64,000 nt of DNA from Thiocystis violacea (GTDB lineage Bacteria > Pseudomonadota > Gammaproteobacteria > Chromatiales > Chromatiaceae). The stretch is taken from positions 42,501 to 106,500 of the forward strand of contig NZ_NRRF01000012.1 in NCBI RefSeq assembly GCF_016583565.1, given 5' to 3'. Of the stretch, positions 57,718 to 64,000 are shown one piece after another; the first letter of the stretch is position 1, and every line of letters begins with the position of its first letter. Below the pieces are notes generated by a model that saw only the letters and a list, made by a program, of their open reading frames with translations, had not been told where the DNA came from and made no database searches. Made by a program: the position numbers and the translations under genes.

Positions 57718-58113
57718 CCCGGTGGTTGGTCACACGCCGGCGTTGCGGTGACCTGTGCCCAATCCTGTTGGATGTCGGCGTCGATCGCGGTCAGCAGGTC
57801 GCGGAACGCCGGCTGCGCCCCTAGGGGTTCGAAGACGGGATCCGCCGCCAGGCTCTTCCAGCCCTGCTGGCGCGCCGCGCTGGTTCGCGAGCGCCGAAGC
57901 GAGTCGATCGCCTGGTTTGCTGGTCCCTCGCGTACCATCCGGTCTTGGCCCCGATCAGGAAAAGTCGAATATTCACTATTTAGGGCTACGGCACGGCCGA
58001 AGGTCTGACACAATATCCACCGTTTGACGTTCCCAGCCAAGGCTCCGCGTGAGCCTGGATCCGCACTGATCTGATCTCCTACAACCCACCAGCGAGAGAG
58101 GCCGATCCAACCG
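57718..58113. other. intergenic region between the hybrid kinase and ppdK
   Basis: About 400 bp. On the plus strand there is no gene; the 3' part has a short AT-rich patch (GTCGAATATTCACTATTTAG, about 57962-57981) that may hold the ppdK promoter. The left half encodes on the minus strand a possible gene remnant, listed separately. Confidence 0.5.
57720..57915 (-). pseudogene. possible remnant: C-terminal end of a TPR-type protein
   Basis: The minus strand reads QAIDSLRRSRTSAARQQGW and then LAADPVFEPLGAQPAFRDLL and TAIDADIQQDWAQV. This is the DP.F..L...P.F..LL..I.AD pattern that ends many TPR-containing cyclase or regulator proteins. No N-terminal part, start codon or repeat array precedes it; upstream the frame is only antisense of ppdK. 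It also has no own stop before the kinase gene. It is best read as a relic of a deleted gene, from pattern resemblance alone. Confidence 0.35.
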
Positions 58114-60885
58114 ATGGATACTACAAGCAAGTACGTTTTCGCCTTCGAAGAGGGAGATGGCAAGAATAAGAAACTGCTCGGCGGTAAAGGTGCCAATCTC
58201 TGTGAGATGACGCAGATCGGGCTGAATGTCCCGCCCGGCTTCGTGATCTCGACCGAGGCTTGCCTGGAGTATCTGGCAGAGACGAATCGCGCCCTTCCGC
58301 CCGGGCTGATCGAGGACGTGCAGGCGCACATGCGCGCGCTCGAAGAGAAGACCGGCAAGGGTTTCGGCGATCCGGAGAACCCCCTGCTGGTGTCGGTGCG
58401 CTCGGGCTCGGCGATGTCGATGCCGGGCATGATGGATACCATCCTGAACCTGGGCCTCAATGCCGACACCCTCCAGGGCGTCATCCGCGCCACCGACGAC
58501 CCGCGCTTCGGCTACGACGCTTATCGCCGTTTCATCCAGCTCTTCGGCAAGGTCGCGCTAGGCGTGCCGGACGAGGCCTTCGACAAGGAGTTCGAGGCGA
58601 TCAAGGAGGCCGCCCACGCCAAGCAGGACGTGGATCTCTCCGCCAGCGATCTGCGTCAGGTGAGCGAGCGCTTCCTCAAGGTGGTCGAGGAGGCGACCGG
58701 TCATGCCTTCCCGTCCGACCCCTACCAGCAGCTCGAGATCGCGATCAAGGCCGTCTTCAATTCCTGGAGTGGACGCCGCGCAGTCGACTACCGCAAGCAG
58801 TTCCATATCACGCCCGAGATGGCGAACGGCACGGCGGTCAATGTCGTGACCATGGTCTTCGGCAACCGCGGCGATGACTCGGCCACCGGCGTGGCCTTCA
58901 CCCGCAACCCGGCCTCCGGCGAGAACAAGCTCTACGGCGAGTATCTGATCAACGCCCAGGGCGAGGACGTGGTCGCGGGCATCCGCACGCCCAAGCCGAT
59001 CGACCGTCTCAAGGTCGAGATGCCGGACCTGGCCACTCAGCTCGACGAGCTGCGCGACAAGCTCGAAACCCACTACTGCGAGGTGCAGGATTTCGAGTTC
59101 ACCATCGAGCGCGGACAGCTCTATTGCCTGCAGACCCGCAACGGCAAGATGAACACCATCGCCATGGTGCGCTCATCGGTCGAAATGGAGCGCGAGGGGC
59201 TCATCAGCAAGGAGGAGGCGCTGCTGCGCATCCCGCCGGAATCGCTGGAGCAGATGCTCTTTCCCCAGTTGGATCCCACGGTCAAGGTTGAAGCGGTCGC
59301 TCAGGGACTTCCCGCGTCGCCAGGCGCGGCCTCGGGTATCGCCGTCTTCGATGCCGATCGGGCAGAGCAGCTCGGCAAGGAGCAGGGTCGCAAGGTCATC
59401 CTGGTGCGCGAGGAGACCAAGCCCGAAGACATCCACGGCTTCTTCGCCTCCGAGGCGATCCTCACCTCGCGGGGTGGCAAGACCTCCCACGCCGCCGTGG
59501 TCGCGCGCGGCATGGGCAAACCCTGCGTTGCTGGCGCGGAGGGCATCAGCGTCGATGTCAATCGCCGCGAGGCGCGCGTCGGGCTTACCAGCTTCAAGGA
59601 AGGGGACGTCATCACCCTCGACGGAACCTCGGGCAAGGTCTATCTCGGGGCGATTCCCACGGTGGAGCCGGATTTCTCGCCGGAGCTCAATACGCTGCTC
59701 GGCTGGGCCGACGAGAAGGCGCGGCTCAAGGTCATGGCAAACGCGGATACGCCCGATGACGCCCGCAAGGCGCGCCGCTACGGCGCCGTCGGGATCGGGC
59801 TGGCGCGCACCGAGCGCATGTTCAACGACGTCGAGCGCCTGCCCATCGTCATCGAGATGATCGTCGCCGAGACGCCGGAGCAGCGCCAGCAGGCGCTCGA
59901 CAAACTGTTGCCGCTGCAGCGCACCGACTTCCGCGATCTCTTCGAGGTCATGTCGCCGAACCCGGTGACTATCCGCCTGCTGGATCCGCCGATCCACGAG
60001 TTCCTGCCGGACGAGCACGTGCTGGAGCGCGAGCTCTCGGAGCTGCGCGTCTTGGCGCAGAATGCGCGCGGGGTCACGGTTCTGGCCGGCGCCATGGGCT
60101 TGCTGCACGCCTCGGAGAGCCTGCGGCACGAGGTCGATACCGCCCGCCGGATGATCGATCCGGCCGTCGTCGAGGAGGCGATCTCCAAGAAGGAGGCCAT
60201 GCTCAGGAAGGTGCGTGCGCTCTACGAGACCAATCCGATGCTGGGGCATCGCGGCGTGCGGCTGGGGATGACCTTCCCCGAGATCTACCAGATGCAGGTG
60301 CGCGCCATCCTGGAGGCCGCGGCCGAATGCGCCAAGGCCGGGATCGAGGTACACCCGCAGATCAAGGTGCCGCAGGTCTGTACCGCGCAGGAGCTGCGCA
60401 AGGTCAAGGTGTTCGTCGACGACATCCACGCCGAGGTGGCGGAGCGTTACGGCAAGCCGGTCAAGTTCAAGTTCGGCACCATGATCGAAGTGGTGCGGGC
60501 TTGCATGCGCGCCGAGTCCCTGGCCGAGGAGGCCGAGTTCTTCTCCTTCGGCACCAACGACCTCACCCAGGCGACCTTCTCGTTCTCGCGCGAGGACGCG
60601 GAGAACAAGTTCCTGCCGCTCTACAACCAGTCCGAGATCCTCCAGGACAACCCGTTCGACGTGCTGGACGTCAAGGGCGTCGGCAAGCTGATGCAGTTGG
60701 CGGTGGAATGGGGCCGTTCGGTGAAACCGAACCTGCACGTCGGCATTTGCGGTGAGCACGGCGGTCATCCGGCCTCCATCGCCTTCTGCCACGAGGCGGG
60801 GCTGGACTACGTGAGCTGCTCGGGACCCCGCGTGCCGATTGCACGGCTGGCCGCGGCGCATGCGGCGCTCAAGGCCAACGGCTAG
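58114..60885 (+). CDS. ppdK: pyruvate, phosphate dikinase
   Basis: Interconverts pyruvate, ATP and Pi with PEP, AMP and PPi; 923 residues. The N-terminal ATP-grasp domain begins KKLLGGKGANLCEM and has SVRSGSAMSMPGMMDT. The swivelling phosphohistidine domain has H459 in RGGKTSHAAVVARG, preceded by the regulatory Thr-containing segment ILTSRGGKT. The PEP/pyruvate TIM barrel has GIGLARTERMF, then FFSFGTNDLTQ, and the catalytic Cys region VGICGEHGG. With malic enzyme and mdh it closes the PEP-pyruvate-malate node. No PPDK regulatory protein gene is adjacent. AGAGAGG lies upstream of the ATG. Confidence 0.97.
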   Translation: MDTTSKYVFAFEEGDGKNKKLLGGKGANLCEMTQIGLNVPPGFVISTEACLEYLAETNRALPPGLIEDVQAHMRALEEKTGKGFGDPENPLLVSVRSGSAMSMPGMMDTILNLGLNADTLQGVIRATDDPRFGYDAYRRFIQLFGKVALGVPDEAFDKEFEAIKEAAHAKQDVDLSASDLRQVSERFLKVVEEATGHAFPSDPYQQLEIAIKAVFNSWSGRRAVDYRKQFHITPEMANGTAVNVVTMVFGNRGDDSATGVAFTRNPASGENKLYGEYLINAQGEDVVAGIRTPKPIDRLKVEMPDLATQLDELRDKLETHYCEVQDFEFTIERGQLYCLQTRNGKMNTIAMVRSSVEMEREGLISKEEALLRIPPESLEQMLFPQLDPTVKVEAVAQGLPASPGAASGIAVFDADRAEQLGKEQGRKVILVREETKPEDIHGFFASEAILTSRGGKTSHAAVVARGMGKPCVAGAEGISVDVNRREARVGLTSFKEGDVITLDGTSGKVYLGAIPTVEPDFSPELNTLLGWADEKARLKVMANADTPDDARKARRYGAVGIGLARTERMFNDVERLPIVIEMIVAETPEQRQQALDKLLPLQRTDFRDLFEVMSPNPVTIRLLDPPIHEFLPDEHVLERELSELRVLAQNARGVTVLAGAMGLLHASESLRHEVDTARRMIDPAVVEEAISKKEAMLRKVRALYETNPMLGHRGVRLGMTFPEIYQMQVRAILEAAAECAKAGIEVHPQIKVPQVCTAQELRKVKVFVDDIHAEVAERYGKPVKFKFGTMIEVVRACMRAESLAEEAEFFSFGTNDLTQATFSFSREDAENKFLPLYNQSEILQDNPFDVLDVKGVGKLMQLAVEWGRSVKPNLHVGICGEHGGHPASIAFCHEAGLDYVSCSGPRVPIARLAAAHAALKANG

Positions 60886-60894
60886 ACGCCTACT

Positions 60895-60921
60895 CGGCGA
60901 GCCTGCTAGGCGGGCTCGCCG
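60895..60921 (+). terminator. stem-loop downstream of ppdK
   Basis: CGGCGAGCC (60895-60903), 9-nt loop, GGCTCGCCG (60913-60921): a perfect 9-bp stem 9 bp after the ppdK stop, with no T tract. Likely the end of the ppdK transcript. Confidence 0.55.
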
Positions 60922-61166
60922 GATCGGCGTTATGCCATCGGAAACGGCGACTCGATGCGCCGCCTGCCTTGGCGACTGCGCCAGAGCCACCCAGGCTCCA
61001 CCTGTTGGTGGCCGCCTTCTTGGTCGCTAGCCCTGTCTCGGGGTGGGGGAATGTCGGTCGCTGAAGGCGCCAATGGCTCGTTCCGCGAGCGTTGGCCCTT
61101 GACGGCTCCCTTCGGCGAAGACGGTCAGGGGCGCACTGGGCCGTCTGGGGGCGTTTGCGTCTCGGC

Positions 61167-62000
61167 TCAGTAGTAGCCGGTGGAGGTGCTGGCCTCTTGC
61201 GCCTTGTTGAGCGCCAGGCCCAGGGATTTCTCCCCCAGAAGCTGTTGCGCTTGCTGGAGTTCGGCCTGGGTGACCTTGCCGTCCTCGACGACCAGCATGG
61301 CCGCGTCGACATAGGGAAGAAAGGTGATGACGTCATCGCTCGCGAACAGCGGCGGTAGGTCGAAGAAGATGAAACGGTCTTCGTAGCGGGCCTTGAGTTC
61401 ATTCACCAAGTTGACGAAACGCGGCGATGACAGGATCTCGGAGGAGTGGATGACCTGCTGATGACCAGGCAGGACGACCAGCCGCTCGATGCCGGGATTG
61501 AACATGATGTCAGCGAGGTCGCGGCCCTCCGTCAGATAGTCGCTGATCCCCAACGCCTGCTCGTTGCCGAAGTATTTGGCGACCGCGGGGCGCTTGAGAT
61601 CCAGATCCACGAGCAAGACGGTCTGGTTGACGTCCCGCGCGAGACTGATGGCGAGGTTGATGGCCGTCGTGGTTTTGCCTTCCCCGGGGCCGGGACTCGT
61701 GATTGCAAGTGTGCGTAACCCCTTGGCGCGCATGCGCTGAAGGACTTGCGTACGCAGCACCTTGTAGTGCTCCGAGATCGTCTCGATGCCTTCCGCGAGG
61801 ATGATGCGATCATTGCGCAGCGAATGCGCATCCGTCGGCATGGTCGCGGTGTGGGTGTACCTGATCCGCAGCGCCGCGCCTTTCGAGCGTGTCTTCTGCC
61901 CGAGCCCCAACTCTTCTGTGTGCCGCGCCGATGGTGTCACCGTGCGAATGGATGCGCGCTCAGCCCGCGCGCGCGCCATCGCCTGTTTCAGTCGTTCCAT
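61167..62000 (-). CDS. CpsD/CapB-type tyrosine autokinase, polysaccharide synthesis
   Basis: A 277-residue cytoplasmic P-loop ATPase of the BY-kinase family. Walker A is PGPGEGKTT (residues 104-112), Walker A' VLLVDLDLKRP (128-138) and Walker B FIFFDLPP (210-217). The N-terminal 60 residues are basic and probably disordered. The C-terminus has only STSTGYY, a minimal tyrosine cluster compared with the longer ones of Wzc or CapB. It follows the chain-length gene by 21 bp, so kinase and membrane activator are split into two proteins as in Gram-positive systems. It controls polymer length or export by phosphorylation cycles in known homologues. Confidence 0.9.
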   Translation of the reverse strand: MERLKQAMARARAERASIRTVTPSARHTEELGLGQKTRSKGAALRIRYTHTATMPTDAHSLRNDRIILAEGIETISEHYKVLRTQVLQRMRAKGLRTLAITSPGPGEGKTTTAINLAISLARDVNQTVLLVDLDLKRPAVAKYFGNEQALGISDYLTEGRDLADIMFNPGIERLVVLPGHQQVIHSSEILSSPRFVNLVNELKARYEDRFIFFDLPPLFASDDVITFLPYVDAAMLVVEDGKVTQAELQQAQQLLGEKSLGLALNKAQEASTSTGYY

Positions 62001-62021
62001 AGCGGTCTAGACCTCGTTCTT

Positions 62022-63827
62022 TCAGTGACCCATTGACGGCATGTCGGTCCCGAAACGACGCATCAGGACGAACCAGATGACGTCCAGTGGGGCGATGAAG
62101 AAGTGGATGATCGCGAGCGCCAAGCATCCAGCCACGAGGCTGGCCCCGAGGATGATCTGGCGATGCCGCTGACCGGTTTTGACGTCGGAGTCCGTCGCGA
62201 TGTAGGGAATCACGGCCAGCAACGGAATGTTGGTGGCAGCCTGGACCCTTTGCGAACCATAGAGCCCCTTGTCGATGCTCTCTTGCAAGGCGAGATTGCC
62301 GACGCCCGCGGCCATGGCCAGCACCAACCCGAGCACGACGATGGCGAGCCGGTTAGGCTTGAAGGGCTTTTCGGGTCTGAGCGGGGGTTCGATCAGGGAG
62401 AAGCGTTCGCTCTTGCGATCGCGTTCGAGCGATTGGCCCAGCTCGGCCTGTAGCCCCTTTTCCTTGATCTCCTTGTACTTCAGCATGGCGTTGTCGTAGT
62501 CCCGCGTCAGTGCGCGGTATTCCTGCTCGATCCGTGGCGCCTCGGTCAACAGGGCCTCATACCGCTTCGTCTCGCCTTCCAGCTCTTTCTTGGTCTGCCG
62601 CAGAGATTCCATCTCTAGGCGGGTCGCATCGAGCTTGACGCGGATTTGCACGTAGGCGGGGTTATTGGCGCCGTCGAATACCACGTCGTTATCGCGCATC
62701 TGCTTTCTGGCGCTGGCGAGCTGCGACTCGGTCTCGCGGATGCTCCGACGCAGGGAAATGACGTCCGGATGCTCGTTCGAGTAGCGTTTGGTCAATGAAG
62801 AGAGGTCGGCATTCAATTGGTTCAACCGGACCTGGATCGTTGCAATGCTCGATTTGCCGACATGCTGTTGCAACGCGGCGATCTCTTTCTCCAGCTGAAT
62901 CCGGTCTGGGTGATTGGGGGAATAGCGCTCCTTGATGCGCACGTATTGTGCCTGGAGTTCTTCCAGATAGCCGTCCAAGGAAGTCGCGCCGCCCTTGCTC
63001 GTCGATCCCAGGATGGTTGGGCTCAGCTGGGCCAGCTCCGACTCCAGATAGAGCGCTTGTTGTTCCAATGTCCTGAGTGACTGCGCGTTGTCTCTCAGTC
63101 GCTCTTCGTTGCGCATCATGAGTTCGCGATTCAGCGACGCCAGTTCGGGCAAGTTGTCGCCATGCTCCTCCTTGAACCCCGCGAGCCGGGCCTCGAGCGT
63201 GTTGATCTCCTCGCCCAGGCGGTCTGCCTCCGCGCCCAGGAAGGCCGTCGCCTCGCTGGCCGCGGCGGCGCGGCTCTCGAGGTTCTCGTTGAGAAAAAGT
63301 GAGACCAGATCGCTGGTGATCCGCTGTGCGGTCTCGGGCGACTCGCTGTCGAAGGAGAGGGAGAAGGCGATGGTCGCGGCCTGGGCTCGGCCGCTTTGCG
63401 GGTCGAGCACATCGGCGCTGATCATGTTGAGATTGATCTTCTCGCGCATGACTTCGACCGCGGTGTAGATGCTCGCTTTGCGCCGGATGTCCGGGTAGAG
63501 GTCGTATTTCTCGATCAGCTTGCTCAGATTGCTCGTCGTCATGACCCGCTGACTGATGACCTGGATGCGTTGGTCGGCATAGCTGGTCACCGTCGTTCTC
63601 ACGAGATCCGAGGGTATTTCCTGGCGTTCGATGAGGATGGTCGCCGAGGAGCGATAGACTGACGGGATCAAGAGCGCGGCAAGGATGGCAAGGACGGCCA
63701 GAAGGAAGGTCGGCACGATCAGCTGCCACTTCCTTCGCGTCAATATCTGGATCTGGGCTCTCCACTTAACCGGAGTTCCTCCACGGACGGTTTGCGGGAG
63801 GGAGGTCGAGGCTTGGCGGGTGGCCAT
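62022..63827 (-). CDS. polysaccharide co-polymerase / chain-length determinant, GumC/Wzc-N type
   Basis: Inner-membrane co-polymerase of 601 residues. A transmembrane helix near the N-terminus (about residues 36-56, WQLIVPTFLLAVLAILAALL) leads into a Wzz domain. A long periplasmic coiled coil (about 185-460) follows, then a second membrane helix (LAIVVLGLVLAMAAGVGNLAL) and an extra C-terminal hydrophobic segment. No kinase domain is fused; the next gene supplies it. The start is doubtful. The ATG at 63827 lies inside the end of a transposase gene, so the first 20-25 residues may come from the insertion sequence, and the native 5' end may be lost. No other ATG precedes the first helix. Confidence 0.88.
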   Translation of the reverse strand: MATRQASTSLPQTVRGGTPVKWRAQIQILTRRKWQLIVPTFLLAVLAILAALLIPSVYRSSATILIERQEIPSDLVRTTVTSYADQRIQVISQRVMTTSNLSKLIEKYDLYPDIRRKASIYTAVEVMREKINLNMISADVLDPQSGRAQAATIAFSLSFDSESPETAQRITSDLVSLFLNENLESRAAAASEATAFLGAEADRLGEEINTLEARLAGFKEEHGDNLPELASLNRELMMRNEERLRDNAQSLRTLEQQALYLESELAQLSPTILGSTSKGGATSLDGYLEELQAQYVRIKERYSPNHPDRIQLEKEIAALQQHVGKSSIATIQVRLNQLNADLSSLTKRYSNEHPDVISLRRSIRETESQLASARKQMRDNDVVFDGANNPAYVQIRVKLDATRLEMESLRQTKKELEGETKRYEALLTEAPRIEQEYRALTRDYDNAMLKYKEIKEKGLQAELGQSLERDRKSERFSLIEPPLRPEKPFKPNRLAIVVLGLVLAMAAGVGNLALQESIDKGLYGSQRVQAATNIPLLAVIPYIATDSDVKTGQRHRQIILGASLVAGCLALAIIHFFIAPLDVIWFVLMRRFGTDMPSMGH

Positions 63828-64000
63828 TTGCCCTCGGCGGGGTGGGGAGTACTGTTCGGGGTCGCTGGGTCAGTGCGAGTTCCTTGTAGCGCACAGGCTC
63901 GTTCGCAATCGCGAGTTCGAGTACCCGGTAGAACACCATCCCACGGCTGCGGGACCGCCGGCGGTTGAAGCGGAACACGAACTCGTTCAGGTAGCTGGCA
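63766..64000 (-). mobile_element. IS1595-family (ISXO2-like) transposase, C-terminal end, cut by window edge
   Basis: The last 77 codons of a transposase whose body lies beyond the right edge. They read ASYLNEFVFRFNRRRSRSRG and then MVFYRVLELAIANEPVRYKE, followed by a Pro-rich tail ending PPSLDLPPANRPWRNSG. The FRFNRRxSRSRG.xFYRxL block is characteristic of ISXO2-like DDE transposases. The stop at 63766 lies 62 bp inside the chain-length reading frame on the same strand. The element's end is expected just beyond, perhaps near GGGCTCTCCACTTAACCGG (63755-63773), but I cannot confirm the inverted repeat. Confidence 0.8.

Noticed and set aside
57825..57845. GGGGTTCGAAGACGGGATCC, resembling a tRNA T-arm
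   Set aside because: No acceptor, D or anticodon stem can be built around it.
59173..60990. 605-residue minus-strand frame antisense to ppdK
   Set aside because: Shadow of ppdK codons, rich in Arg, Gly, Asp, His and Leu; no motif recognised.

Overview
The window is a 64 kb stretch of a high-GC gammaproteobacterial chromosome, mostly housekeeping and cell-envelope genes. The block gltBD - aroB - aroK - pilQPONM followed by malic enzyme and rpmE matches, from memory, the chromosomal order known in Pseudomonas. The type II secretion cluster has the Xanthomonas Xps order E-F-G-H-I-J-K-L-M-N-D. An ArsR regulator of the persulfide-sensing kind, a Helicobacter-type malate:quinone oxidoreductase and PilN-like GspL fit a Chromatiales-type (purple sulfur or related) bacterium. 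That placement is an inference and no single marker here proves it.

Layout. 1-2480 (minus): arsR, then rhodanese, secB and gpsA (cut by the left edge). 2618-9207 (plus): envC, ctpA, yajL-like, and a wbpL/wbpM-like pair for O-antigen or other polysaccharide. 9235-20425 (plus): a complete Xps-type type II secretion cluster, interrupted by a 470 bp non-coding gap between gspK and gspL, closed by a strong terminator. 20503-34197 (minus): gltD, gltB, aroB, aroK and the type IV pilus alignment genes pilQPONM. 34892-35527 (plus): a conserved protein of unknown function, where some relatives have ponA. 35503-46564 (minus): gltA, mdh, malic enzyme, rpmE, mgtE, hemW, a short S1-domain protein and uvrD. 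46565-47017: an AT-rich intergenic region with a cluster of DnaA boxes. 47018-55231: hemE, then mqo, fetB, fetA, trmB and valS (minus). 55435-60885 (plus): a hybrid histidine kinase and pyruvate phosphate dikinase. 61167-64000 (minus): a CpsD-like kinase, a GumC/Wzc-like chain-length protein and, at the right edge, the 3' end of an IS1595/ISXO2-type transposase that runs into the chain-length gene.

Functional links. Malic enzyme, malate dehydrogenase, citrate synthase, malate:quinone oxidoreductase and pyruvate phosphate dikinase together cover the C4/C3 node of central metabolism. Envelope functions dominate the rest: septal amidase activation (EnvC), periplasmic proteolysis (CtpA), protein export (SecB, T2SS), twitching pili (PilMNOPQ) and polysaccharide (WbpL/WbpM-like, GumC/CpsD).

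I found no tRNA, rRNA, CRISPR array, prophage or toxin-antitoxin locus, and no cluster that looks like a wholly new system. The items most worth checking are the DnaA-box cluster at 46.6-46.9 kb, the dithiol ArsR regulator with its neighbouring palindrome and tandem repeats at 2.0-2.5 kb, the insertion sequence overlapping the chain-length gene at 63.8 kb, and the duplicated N domain of MgtE.
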